Shown in pieces: positions 48,807-59,099 of a DNA stretch of 64,000 nt. Every line of letters starts with the position of its first letter. Positions within the stretch are counted from its first letter, which is position 1. The stretch spans positions 60,784,954 through 60,848,953 of the forward strand of contig NC_088776.1 in assembly GCF_954871325.1 (NCBI RefSeq), written 5' to 3'. The notes under the pieces are model-generated. The model made no database searches. It had not been told where the DNA came from and saw nothing but the letters and a program-made list of their open reading frames with translations. Origin of the DNA: Gordionus sp. m RMFG-2023 (Eukaryota; Nematomorpha; Gordioida; Chordodea; Parachordodidae). Made by a program: the position numbers and the translations under genes.

Positions 48807-49716
48807 CTAAAATATATAATTTTACTTTAAATCTGCATTAGTATTCACTCTAATCACATCACCTGATATAAAAGCAAAGGTCAAAAGATTTATACATGGT
48901 TTTCATTTTACACATTCTTGTATAAAACTTCAATTTTTTATTATTTTTATTTAAAAGAGGAGAGAATTTTTATCTTACTAGTATATAAAATATAGATTAA
49001 AGGATTTATAAGGTTGTGTTTTTAAACATTTTCATATAAAACATTAATTTTTTATATATTTTTTTCTTCATCAAAATGAAAAATATTCATATATTTGAAA
49101 TAAACATTCAATTAGTATTTTAATAATGTGATTAAGGATTTATTATTGTTTGTTTTGGATAAATATGATAAATACATATTTCAAAAAATATATTAAAATA
49201 TATTTGAGCAATAATTTGGAATTAATATTTTTTTTATCAGAAATGAAAATTTGTTTTATCAATTTTTTTCCTTAAATATAATATATATATAGACATCATA
49301 TAATGCTAATTAAAGGTTATTTCAAATATATAAATATTTTTTATTTCTGATAAGAAAAAATTACCAAATTAGTTCCTCAAATAATACAAGTTTTTTTTTA
49401 CAAACAATAGGATTTTTTAATAATAATAAAAGGGTTTTATATAAATAATGTTGAAAAACACAACCACAAATAAATCCTTATAATAAAAATTTAAAATTTT
49501 TTCCATTTATAAATAAAGATAATAAACACGATTATTTAAAATTCGCTACTCTTATGTATAAAAATAATATAAAAAATGTGGTATAGGGGTGTAGATAGAA
49601 CCATTCCTTCTTCCTTGAAAATATTTTTTTCTTAGTTTATTGATCCTATATATTTATGATTGGAATTAAATTTAAATTATTTATTGATGCTTCGACAATA
49701 ATATTATTTTAAATAC

Positions 49717-49737
49717 CAGGAACAGCAGCATTTTCTT
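49717..49737 (-). CDS. Array micro-exon, unit ENAAVP
   Basis: 21 nt, acceptor TTTATAG, donor GTATTT. Phase 1 reads ENAAVP with a final G; the incoming split codon is x+AA, glutamate if the previous exon ends in G. All bases needed for splicing are present. Confidence 0.65.
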
Positions 49738-49896
49738 CTATAAATAAAATTTAATTTTAGTGTAAGTTAATAAATATTTATTTCATGGTACATAAAATAT
49801 AAGGATCCCCTCCAAAAACATCTGTAATAAAAATGAAGATCAAATGATTTATACTAGGTTTTGTTTAATGTTTTATTGCAGTATAAATAAAACTAC

Positions 49897-49920
49897 TCCC
49901 TCTTCCTGGAAAATATTTTT
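49897..49920 (-). CDS. Candidate second micro-exon type in the array (24 nt)
   Basis: 24 nt between acceptor AAATTTTTAG and donor GTAGTT; phase 1 reads KYFPGRG. Equivalent patches in the other units are less favourable: about 50,235 carries in-frame stops, about 50,610 would be 19 nt, and about 49,600 and 50,985 lack a site. Only this unit is open, so it may be a relic or a newly arising exon. Confidence 0.3.
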
Positions 49921-50062
49921 CTAAAAATTTAGCCTCATTTTTCTTTTAACGATATAAATCATCCTACGTTTCAACATTTTTTTTAGTGTATTGATCTCAT
50001 ATATTTCTGATAAGATTTAAACTTTAATTATTCAAGTTTCACGATTATTTTAATTTTAATAC

Positions 50063-50083
50063 CTGGAACAGCAGCATTTGCTT
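50063..50083 (-). CDS. Array micro-exon, unit ANAAVP
   Basis: 21 nt, acceptor TTTATAG, donor GTATTA. Phase 1 reads ANAAVP with a final G. Identical in sequence to the exon at 50,432. Confidence 0.65.
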
Positions 50084-50431
50084 CTATAAATATAATTTAA
50101 TTTTAATGTAAGTTACTAAATGTTTATTTAATCGTATTTCTTAAAATCTTAGGATCCACTTCAAAACCACCTCGTATAAAAACGAAGATAAAATAATTTA
50201 CACAAGTTTTGCCTAATGTTTTATCAAAGTATAAATAAAACAACTTTATCTTCCTCGAAATTATTTTTCTAATCTATTATTGATTAAAAATTTTCTTTAT
50301 CATGATTTTTCTTCTATCGTTATAAATCATCCTACTATTTCGACACATAGTGTATTGATCGTATACTTATGATTGGATTTAAATGTTATTTATTTATTTA
50401 ATCTTCGAGAATATATTTTTATTTTACGTAC

Positions 50432-50452
50432 CTGGAACAGCAGCATTTGCTT
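50432..50452 (-). CDS. Array micro-exon, unit ANAAVP (consensus-like)
   Basis: This is the clearest member: acceptor TATATATAG, 21-nt exon, donor GTACGT. The exon is about half G+C in DNA that is otherwise overwhelmingly A/T. In phase 1 it encodes ANAAVP. With G ending each preceding exon, the joined sequence is a heptad E-A-N-A-A-V-P. Exons of this kind can be skipped or repeated without changing the frame. The phase equals that of the signal-peptide exon at 58,373-58,430, upstream on the same strand. Function is unknown; a secreted peptide repeat is inferred. Neither splicing nor linkage to that leader is shown by sequence alone. Confidence 0.65.
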
Positions 50453-50794
50453 CTATATATATAATTTAATTTTATTGTAAGTTGATAAATATAATCGTAC
50501 TTCTTAAGATCCCCTATAATAGTAAACCACCTCGTATAAATACAAAGAACGGATTTATACGAGGTTTATTTTAATGTTTTATTGCAGTATAAATAAAACA
50601 ACTCACTCTTTCTTCCTCGAATTTTCTAAAAATTCTATTATTAAGAATTTTCTTTAGCCTCATTTTTCTTCTAACGATATAATCCTATTCTTAGACATTT
50701 TTTCTTATTGTATTGATCTTATATATTTATGATTGGATTTAAATTTTTTAATTATTTATTCATGCTTAGAGAATATATTTAGTATTTTAAGTAT

Positions 50795-50815
50795 CTGGAA
50801 AAGCAGCATTTTCTT
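50795..50815 (-). CDS. Array micro-exon, unit ENAAFP, donor lost
   Basis: 21 nt with a good acceptor (TTTATAG) but ATACTT where the others have GTA(C/T). Phase 1 reads ENAAFP. The changed donor base suggests that this exon is skipped in present-day transcripts. Confidence 0.5.
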
Positions 50816-51194
50816 CTATAAATAAATTTAATTTTAATGTAAGTTAATAAATATATATTTATTCTATTTCTTAAAATCTAGTTTTTATAAATGTTTTTAT
50901 ACGAGAATGTTTAAAAACAATAGTTCAAAATTATTTCCTCGTATAAATAAAAATAATAAAATAAAGGTTTTATAGGAGTATACAATAAATTACTCCTTAT
51001 TCCACAAAAATATTTTTTTTTTAAAAATTTTATTATAAATTTTTTTTGTAATTCTTATTTTTTTTCCACGATATAAATCATCCTATTGTTTCAATATTTT
51101 TTCTTAGTGAGTGTATTGATCGTTAATATTCTTGAATCGATTAAAATTTCAAATATTGTTTTATGCTTCAAGAATATAATACAACTTTAAGTAC

Positions 51195-51215
51195 CTGGAA
51201 CATTAGCAGTTTCTC
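51195..51215 (-). CDS. Array micro-exon, unit ETANVP
   Basis: 21 nt, acceptor CATTTATAG, donor GTACTT. Phase 1 reads ETANVP with a final G and an incoming split codon ending GA. It is the first member of the array in the minus-strand direction and somewhat diverged from the ANAAVP core. Confidence 0.6.
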
Positions 51216-51240
51216 CTATAAATGTAATTTAATTTTATTG

Positions 51241-52471
51241 GTATTATATTTTTATAAAAGAAATTTTAAAGTTCAATCAACTAGTAAATTATGATTAAAT
51301 TTATTTTAACAGAATAAAAAAGAGAAAATAAATATATCGCTATCCATAGATATGCGCCTAAATTTAAAATAAAATATCCCCTTGCTCGGAGGGTCTATAC
51401 GAGAGTATTCTTATCTATTTGTTTTATACAATTACAAAAATTAGGTATTATACTTAGCTTAAACAACTTTAAAATAAAAATAATTTAATTAATAAGCTCT
51501 CATATGTGCCACAATCTATCAACCTCCCTCCACTATAAGGAATATTATGTCTAATGTTGAATGTAGTTTCCAGTTGTTTTACCTATTTTTATTTCTTCGC
51601 GGGAATCTACAAAATTTTAGATCTATGCCTACCTCAAGACCAAAATATTTTAAAAAGTATAGAAGAAAATAACTAAAAATATTTATTTTATTTTTCTTTC
51701 TATATTACGCATTTAGATTTTATTAATGGAATAACATTTATAATCTAATGATGCTTTATCTATTTTTGTTACAAAGTATTATGATTATGAGAAAATGTAA
51801 AGTAAATATTTCCCACTTGCTGATTATTTATATCTGTTTTTTTTATATTCTTAATATAATTGCCTGATATTCAATCAAGAATAAGAAAATAATAAAGAAA
51901 TATAACATTAATGTTAGTCATTGGTTTTCCGGGACCTAAAATTTATTCATAATTTTACCGCCGACCTATCTAATGGATTAACGGTTCAGAACTTTAGTGC
52001 ATCGTTTGAGAAAAATTGATTGAAATTTATTTATAATCCACAAATGTAATATTTATTATAAATATAGAGCCTTCATTTAAGAAAAATATGTTTTATTTTA
52101 TTACGAAAATAATATAAATAATTATATTTTATTCAATTTTGATCAATTTAATTTTAATTTATAATTGCGCTATTTATTTCAATATAAAAATGACTATTTA
52201 TTACTGTTGTATCTTTTGATAATTGACATTTAAAGACGTTCCTCATTTTTATTTTTCGAATAAGAGATAGATAAAAATTTTGATTCTTTGTTTATGATCA
52301 TATGATTTTTTTATATAGTGTTTTGAAAAATAAAAGAATTTCGAAAAATATTAGCAATATAGAATCATATATTTATTTTTAGGTTTATGATGCTTATTTA
52401 AAGAATGTTTAGATGATTCATATGTATTATATATATACCATTATTTGTAATATTGGTGCCTGTATTTTTTG
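51241..52471. other. AT-rich intergenic or intronic DNA
   Basis: No gene or convincing exon. If the array is joined to the leader at 58.4 kb, this is intron. Confidence 0.4.
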
Positions 52472-52694
52472 AATTGTTGTTAAACGGCTCATTTTGAAAA
52501 GATTTTTAAAAACGGCTAATTCAATATTTAATCCAGAAAAATATTATGCAAGCTGGAAGATTTTGCTCATAGAAGGAACAAAGGTCTAGGCATATATTAT
52601 CGAAATCTCAGGGCTTAAGCAATATTTTTCAGGCTAAAATATTGAGTTAGCCGTTTATAAAAATCGGCCCAAAACGAGTCATTTAACAACACTA
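52472..52694 (+). mobile_element. hAT MITE (TAGTGTTGTTAA family)
   Basis: 223 bp; left end AATTGTTGTTAAACGGCTC, right end TTTAACAACACTA. It is collinear, in the opposite orientation, with the intact copy at 63,080 (AGGTCTAGGCAT near the centre corresponds to ATGTCCAAACCT read from there). The whole element is quasi-palindromic (ACGGCTAATTCAATATTTAA ... AAAATATTGAGTTAGCCGTT). No matching flank octamer, so the duplication has decayed. Confidence 0.75.
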
Positions 52695-53656
52695 ATACAA
52701 CACATTGGAAAACCACTATACAAGCCAAAATAAAGAAGTAAAATATGTATACTAAAATAATAAGATGGAGAGAGATTGGAATAGATGGAAAGAAAAAAGA
52801 AAGGAGAAGAAAAAAAAGAGAAATATAAATGTAATATATTTTGAAAAGGATTTCGATTTAAATTGTGTAAATGAAAAAAATATTAATAGAATTAAATTAT
52901 ATGAATTAAAAATTTTTGATTTTATATTATAAATTTTTATTAATTTTTGAAATAGAAAATGAAATGATTTTGTATTGATTAAAATGGTTAAGGTGTTTTG
53001 ATAGTTAGAAGTTAAAATTTTGGATATATAAATGATTTATAATAGTTGAAGAAAGAATTAAATTTAAAATGTATAAATTTATAAAAGTAAAGTCAATGTT
53101 GAATTTAAAAGAAAATATGGTATTTTAAAAAGAAAGATGGAAATTCAATAAATTGTATTTATTTAAAAATAAAATTTTACAAGTTATTAATAGTTAAATT
53201 TTGAGCTAAGAAAGTTTAATGATAAATAATAATTTTTATATTTCTTTTTGATCATATGTCAAAGACAGAGTAATTTTATATATGGTTATATGGAAATCAA
53301 AGGTTCTTTAATATTTATTTACGTCAGATAAAAATTAAAATTTTCGAAAATTGCGCTTAAAAGGTGTGCTTGTATTTATCCAAAAAATAGTAATCCTTAG
53401 ATTAACTCTTTATATCACAATGGCATAGCATTTGTAGCATAAAATCAAAGCCATTAAAATGATACAAAAAGCGTATCACTTTTTTTATACCTTTTTTTTA
53501 ATTGTTGGACAAAATTATGAATTCCTCTTTTTATGTAATTTTCTGATTTAATTAACATAAATAAATAAAAAATAAATGAATGCCATTCTGAGTTATTCTT
53601 CATATATTCATCTTTTTTTTTAAAGAGTAGCTGCCTAGATTTTTTTTTGCGCACAT
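52695..53656. other. AT-rich intergenic DNA
   Basis: Purine-rich A/G stretch at 52,760-52,830; otherwise nothing supportable. Confidence 0.45.
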
Positions 53657-53800
53657 TAGAGACCTGCAGAGTACAATTGCACGGCCCGGTCGGGATTTTA
53701 AAATATATTTTATTTATTTTTACTTTTTATAGATAATTATGGCGATTTAAATATTCGGCCCGGCCAGGGTCAGACCCGGTCCTTTAAAATCTTTAAAATC
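53657..53800 (+). mobile_element. hAT terminus and GC-rich stem fragment (TAGAGATCTGCA family)
   Basis: TAGAGACCTGCAGAG followed by CGGCCCGGTCGGGATTTTAA and later CGGCCCGGCCAGGGTCAG, the same architecture as the MITE at 729. No right end or target duplication found. Confidence 0.55.
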
Positions 53801-54710
53801 TATATCTTATTTTTTTCTCTATGTTATTTAAGACTATATTATCTCTCCTCTATTATTATATATTACTATAACAACCGTTTTATAAATCGATTTGTATCTG
53901 TATTGGGCATTTGTAACATGTATTAATAAATTGTTTAATTATTTGTGAGTTTAATAAAGTATTCCTAGATTTAATATTTTAGTTATGCAATACAAAGAAA
54001 TGAGTATATTTTAATTTATTTTTAAATAATATATTAATCAAAATATTGGCTTTAGATTCAAAAATTTACATATTAAAAATTTAATTCCTAGGTGAGGCGT
54101 GCAGGGTCCTGCCTGAAAAGACTAATTTGAAATTAGAAATAGTATAAAACTCAACATTTTAGAGTCAAATGCAAATATATGCCTTTTGAGCTCTAATTTC
54201 ATGAGATTGCAAGAATAAAAATATCTAAAATTTATCAAATCAATGATCTACATATTAATATAGCCGCAGAAAAAAAGTGACTATAAGTTTTTTATTTCCA
54301 TATAAATTTATTCTATTATATATATATTAAACAATATATATACATTTGTTTAGGAGATGTAAATATTTTTAGGATAGATTTTCTTGGTTATAATACAATC
54401 AACCCATTCAAGAAAATTATAAAAATCCAATTAGAATATGGGAATTTATAAAATGGAAAGATACTTGATCCGTGATTGTTATCATTTTTAAGGGAAGATA
54501 TCGTCGCCTATTAGATTATTTCATCTCCACCTTTTGAAATTTTACAAGTGATAAATTTTAATCTATTCTTTTCAATAGGATGGTTAACTCATACTGGCTA
54601 TAATTTAACATTTTAAAAATATTTCATATGTAATAGAATAGTATGCAACTAATAATGCCTGAAATTTATATGGTAGGAACTCATTTTCAATCTATGAAAA
54701 AAGACATTTA
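53801..54710. other. AT-rich intergenic DNA
   Basis: A short GC-rich palindrome-like patch, GCAGGGTCCTGC, at about 54,100 may be the other end of the hAT fragment. No gene. Confidence 0.4.
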
Positions 54711-54953
54711 TTAGATTGCTTTCTGAATATTCATAACTATCAGGCTTAGACTTTTCACTATCTTCTTTTTCTTTTCACCTGAGCGTTTATGCCTCTTACA
54801 CGCACAAGTAACTGCAGCCTGCACAAAAACTTTGGCTGGGCTTTTCTCCTTAATTTTAACTTGTTGGGAGAGAGATCCAATCTGCTGTTTAATGCAGTGA
54901 AAATGGATATGCGCTTGTAGAGACGTATAATAGGGAAATACAATCCATTGTGA
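54711..54953 (-). pseudogene. Unrecognised 81-codon open frame, coding-like
   Basis: A minus-strand frame without ATG is open from just after a stop to TAA. It reads SQWIVFPYYTSLQAHIHFHC, then KQQIGSLSQQVKIKEKSP, KVFVQAAVTCACKRHKRSG and EKKKKIVKSL. The stretch has markedly higher GC than its flanks and an ordinary amino-acid mix, including three cysteines and a basic KRHKRSGEKKKK cluster that could be a nuclear signal. The other open minus frame over the same bases, which does begin with ATG, looks less protein-like. I do not recognise the family. It could be an exon or part of a transposon protein; acceptor and donor sites were not resolved. Confidence 0.35.
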
Positions 54954-54979
54954 TTAGAAATTTCTCAATTTTATATTAC

Positions 54980-55161
54980 TTTACTAAGGACGATTTTTGA
55001 ATTTAAAAAATCTGAATGGACAGGAAATGTATTCCATGTCCTATCCTATAAATTTCAGACCATTCTTTTCATATATCTTTGTGTATTTCTATAATTTTTA
55101 TCAAAAATATGAAAATGGGATATATTCCCAGTAATAAAATTTTAAAATCTCCCTTAGTAAA
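54980..55161 (+). mobile_element. Possible MITE with TTTACTAAGG ends
   Basis: About 182 bp bounded by TTTACTAAGGACGATTTT and, inverted, TTTACTAAGGGAGATTTT. The centre is non-coding. No clear target duplication, so the superfamily is open. Confidence 0.5.
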
Positions 55162-55989
55162 TAATTTAAAATTGGGATTCCTCATCCATATGGACTCCAC
55201 TCCAAACAATACCACATTTTATTCCCTTATTTGATTTGAGTAACCCCCTTCTTCCTCACAAGGTATCTAATGTTGACTTTCAAATTCAAATAGAGTCCTA
55301 CAGAGCCGGTTTATCAGTCCTATCCCCGCAGCAGTAACATTATCAATAAAATATAGTCAGGACTGTGGTTAGAAAACTAAGGAAGATATATTATTCCCTT
55401 CTAAAAAAATTGAAAAATGAATTTAAAAAATTAAAAAAGTTTTGAAATCTGAAATTGGAAATTATTTAATATTTATTCATATTCAAACCATATTTTGTAA
55501 TAATTGGAATAAAATGGATAAATATTAAAATATCTCAAAGTTATTGCTGAATATTAAAATTTAAATGCTTATAACATTAAACTAGAGAATTAAAATTATT
55601 ATGAGTTTGGTGAATTCACATGCTAACTGTAAATGCAGGGTAAGACTTTTTTAAAAATTCGGATACTATATCCCACCCCAAAACGACATCATATACATTA
55701 ATAATCCGGTAATTTTTGTTTTTCGTCCCAAAATTTTTTCCGTGGTTCATTATCATCTTATTTTCATTTGCACAATATTGCAATGTTTTAAAAAATTTAG
55801 TATTTTTATTGAATATGTATGGATAGATTATTAAGTTGATATAGAAAATAAAATATTGGAGCATATTGATTTTACAGAACAATCAAGATCACTTATAAAA
55901 TCTTTTGTATTAACAGTTTTAAAAGGCTTATTATTATTTATAAATAACTTTAGCAAGTTATCTTTAAAAAGAAATTGGTATAGGCTTTA
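55162..55989. other. AT-rich DNA with an unidentified patch
   Basis: A less AT-rich patch at 55,190-55,370 contains GAGCCGGTTTATCAGTCC and CCCCGCAGCAGTAAC. It looks like an old repeat but matches nothing else in the window. An open minus frame at 55,616-55,882 is not recognised. Confidence 0.4.
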
Positions 55990-56146
55990 AAAAAATGTCA
56001 CTTTTATTACACTTTTTACTGAGGTGTGAATGCAACCTATTATAATGATTTATAGAGAAGGATGTTGTTTTGCCTTTACAATTTATAATGCCCTTGCAAT
56101 GATTACAAGCAGCCTTTTCACCCTTTGGTTTGTATAATTTTTTTAT
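55990..56146 (-). pseudogene. BED zinc finger remnant, probably hAT transposase N-terminus
   Basis: The minus strand reads IKKLYKPKGEKAACNHCKG and then KTTSFSINHYNRLHSHLSKK. The C-x2-C pair, the T-(T/S)-x-L/F-x-x-H block and the L-H follow the BED finger pattern, which binds DNA at the start of many hAT transposases. The frame is open across the finger, but no start or catalytic domain is attached within reach. It may belong to a dead hAT element or to a host gene exon. It is 15 kb from the hATC remnant at 40.3-40.9 kb and need not belong to it. Confidence 0.6.
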
Positions 56147-56344
56147 TTTTAATATAATTTATTATGAGATTCAAAAAATAAACTTCTCGTGAGATTGTAA
56201 AAATAGGACTAATAAAATTTTAAATATTGATACAACTTGAGATTTTTAAATTTGTGCAATTATTTTTATAATCATATGACCTGTCAGCAGGTTATCAAAT
56301 AGAAATGACAAATGTTGGATGTATTAAAAGCAATTTATTAAATA

Positions 56345-56440
56345 TTCCGAATGATTCCCTTTATTCGAAATGAATAATTATTCGTGTTCGGATAAAACTA
56401 ATGATTTATTATTCGATTCGAATATTAGAATTTTTGAAAA
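56345..56440. repeat. ATTCGAATA-rich short repeat
   Basis: Dense TATTCGA/TCGAATA words, similar in make-up to 63,405-63,510. The relation may be simple-sequence rather than true homology. Confidence 0.4.
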
Positions 56441-56847
56441 GGTTAAGTTCTGATAATAACATAATTTTCTTCTCCTCCCTTTAATGCGAATAATAAAAGA
56501 GCGTAATATTGTAAATTTATCCTTTTTTTGACAAACTGGGAATTTCTATACAAAGAAGGTCTTTATCCTAAAATTTGTATTACTAAAAGCCATAACATAT
56601 ATAGAAGATTTTCAAAAAATGGAAATTATTTGAACAAATAGCGTGAATATCCATTCATCAAATGAAGGAAAAAAAACAATTCAAAATCAATGATTCCAAT
56701 AAGCTTACACATATTATTCATGAATATTTTAGGTGAAGAGCGCTTTTGACTTTCCATCGCTGACAATTATAATTGGGAAATTTAGCCGTTAAAGCCAATT
56801 TTTAGCCGACTAAAAAATTGGTTAAATTTTTTTAGCCAAAACCTCAC

Positions 56848-56865
56848 TTTGGTATCTGGGGTTTT
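56848..56865 (-). CDS. Candidate micro-exon (18 nt), unit NPRYQ
   Basis: 18 nt between a strong acceptor (GCTATCTTTTTAAG) and donor GTGAGG; phase 1 reads NPRYQ. It lies on the same strand between the gene 2 leader and the 48.8-51.2-kb array. However, the surrounding 250 bp contain many TTTAGCC words and may be a transposon remnant, which weakens the call. Confidence 0.3.
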
Positions 56866-57000
56866 CTTAAAAAGATAGCAGCTCAAATTTGGAAGAAACT
56901 AATATAAATTAAAACTAATATGAGGTTTTTCTCTGGCAGGAGCCTGAAGATTGAGCCAAAACTAGCCAACATTTAGCCATTACTCAACTATGCTGACCAC

Positions 57001-57744
57001 TTGAGAAAAAGTTTCATACTCATTTATAATCAAGGGTCATTTTACACATTAAACAAAAATCAAGACAAAATTAAAACGATTTAATTCAAATCGTAAAAAT
57101 TAATTTTAATTTTATAGTTAATGCTTAATGGTTATAATATTTCAAAAAAAAATAATAATTTATAAGGTTGAACGAATATATAACCTCATAAATTATACTA
57201 TTATGATGATACTTAAATTGCAAATGTATAATACATTTGCAGAAAAAGTATAGTTGATACAAAAAAATACAAAAATAAAAGTTTGATTAATTTTTCATCT
57301 GACAATTGGACTAACCTAATACAGGTTCTTTTTTTAGGGCTAACATCTCAATTTATTGATGATTAAATAAATAACATAATTTTGGATGTTTCTCCCATAA
57401 ATGAAGCATATTCAGGTGAAAATATATTTAAAGTTTTTATTAAAATTATTAAAATTTTTAATTTTGAGAATCAAAATTTTACTAAAACTTTGGATAATGT
57501 ATGTAACTAATATTAAAACCTTTATTAATACATTTTCTTTAAAAAATCCATTAATAAAAATAGGGCACATCCGATGCTTTCCCTTGTAATTAATTGTATT
57601 TCCAAAGAAATTTTAAACATTTTATATTCTTCTATTTTAAAACTGAGAACATTAATATAATGATTCGCAATATTTCCAAGAAGTTTAATTTATTAAAAAA
57701 TATATGTAGTTCACTACACCCTCCCCTAAATTTTTTAAAACCAA
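57001..57744. other. AT-rich DNA
   Basis: Plus-strand open frames here are lysine/leucine/isoleucine-rich and not convincing. Would be intron of gene 2 if that gene extends to the array. Confidence 0.4.
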
Positions 57745-58037
57745 AATTAGATTGCAATTTAAAAAATCTTCAAATATTAAAATTCTTTAAAAAATAATTT
57801 AATTTGAAGAGAATTTCAAATTTAGATCAAAGTTAATCATTTTTCTTTTCTTATTAATTTCGTGGGAATCTTGATTTCTTATCAAAAAAAAATTTTGAAT
57901 ATTATTTAAAATTTATTCAGGTAATTAAAATATTTTTTCTTGCCACTAATTAAAAATTATAATGTTCAATATAGAGGGACAATTAAGAACTATTAAGAGA
58001 AAAATATAATTTATATATTTTTAAATTAAAATTTTAC

Positions 58038-58058
58038 CTTCTTTAGCCCGAATAAAAT
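58038..58058 (-). pseudogene. Gene 2, decayed micro-exon 2
   Basis: The counterpart of gene 1 exon 2: 21 nt, donor GTAAAA kept, but the acceptor reads AA instead of AG. Phase 1 would give FIRAKE. The counterpart of gene 1 exon 3 (about 57,852-57,878) has lost its donor GT. Both lesions suggest gene 2 no longer uses these exons. Confidence 0.5.
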
Positions 58059-58372
58059 TTTTAAAATAATATATTTTAAAGGTTAATAAGATATTTATTA
58101 TTGTCTGAATGCATAGTTCATTATTAGAACAATTTTAAATTGTATTTTTAACATTTCATTAATCTTGAAAATAAATTTTCATTCTAATGTTGCTATCCAT
58201 AACAATATAATGTCATAAACATTTAAATTATATATATATTTACCATCAGCCGTCACTAATATAAAAAATAAATTTAATAAGCATTAGATTTTATATAATT
58301 TATATGGTGAAATATGATTAAATATTTAGAAAAAAATGATTTTTGTTAATATTTGAATAATTATATGCTTAC

Positions 58373-58430
58373 CAGTAAAACCAAAGAGATACATGGACAA
58401 CATGAACAAAATAGTAATATTTTTCTTCAT
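58373..58430 (-). CDS. Gene 2, first coding exon: signal peptide
   Basis: ATG followed by MKKNITILFMLSMYLFGFT, one base of the next codon and a GTAAGC donor. Compared with gene 1 it has a three-codon-longer basic start plus substitutions, yet the hydrophobic core, the GFT end, the split base G and the donor are kept. That pattern points to selection on a secretion leader. A TATA-like sequence is positioned as in gene 1. The next exons on the minus strand are uncertain: two nearby micro-exons are decayed, and the cluster at 43.8-51.2 kb is on the same strand and in the same phase, 7-14 kb downstream. The gene may use that cluster, or the two may be separate genes. Confidence 0.6.
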
Positions 58431-58527
58431 TTTAAACAAATTTTATCCAGTGAATTTTAATTTAAAAATTTTAAAAATTTCAAATTGAAAAAAAGATTTT
58501 AAATGACGTGTTTGAATTATTCTACCC

Positions 58528-58546
58528 AGTATTTATTATATATTAA
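58528..58546 (-). promoter_or_regulatory. Possible TATA box of gene 2
   Basis: The minus strand reads TATATAATAAATACTGGG about 100 bp before the ATG, aligned with the similar site of gene 1. Confidence 0.25.
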
Positions 58547-59099
58547 GAATTATTCTTTATTTACGTTTATTAATTAATTATTTTTTTAATTTTCCAAAAA
58601 TTTGATTAATAAAAAATAAAGAAATAAATATTAAATTTTACGTTAAAAATTTAACGAAATTATTTTATTTGTTTGATAAAAGACAAATAATTCAAATTGA
58701 GAATGAGTTCATTTGATAATAAAATATTCTAAAAAATTTTTTTTGCACTATATGTATTTAAGTCAGCTCTCTAATTGTTATTTTATAAATTGATACAATA
58801 TATAAAATTAAAAGTAAATAATTTAATTAACCAATATTAGTTAAATTAGTTTCATTTACTGCAATTTATCAAAAATTATTATTATGATATAATAATGTTG
58901 ATGCACTCTACTCATTTATTTATATTCTAATATTAATGCAAATATAATAAGTATTTATGAATATATATCAAAGTGAATTTGGTCTTATATAATTAGCGAA
59001 TGCTGGCTATTTTACTATAATACTAACCTTTAATAGCTAATTTTTTTAACCAAAAATATATAATTCTTAAAAGAATATTATAAATTTTTATAAGAAAAC

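Larger units (their letters stand above)
49700..51240 (-). repeat. Tandem array of 350-400-bp units, each carrying a 21-nt micro-exon
   Basis: Five units share the exon core, the upstream ATTAAATT..TATAG acceptor, a GGATCC/GGATCT patch, a TTTATACT/TATACGAG patch, a TCTTCCT(C/G)GAA patch and a GTGTATTGATC patch, always in that order. Exon-to-exon spacing is 346, 369, 363 and 400 bp. The exon and its acceptor are the best conserved part of the unit, while the intron patches drift. A sixth, diverged exon lies at 48,786. Confidence 0.75.

Noticed and set aside
57401-57797. Two plus-strand open frames of 62 and 67 codons
   Set aside because: Low-complexity K/L/I/F composition and no conservation with the paralogous block.
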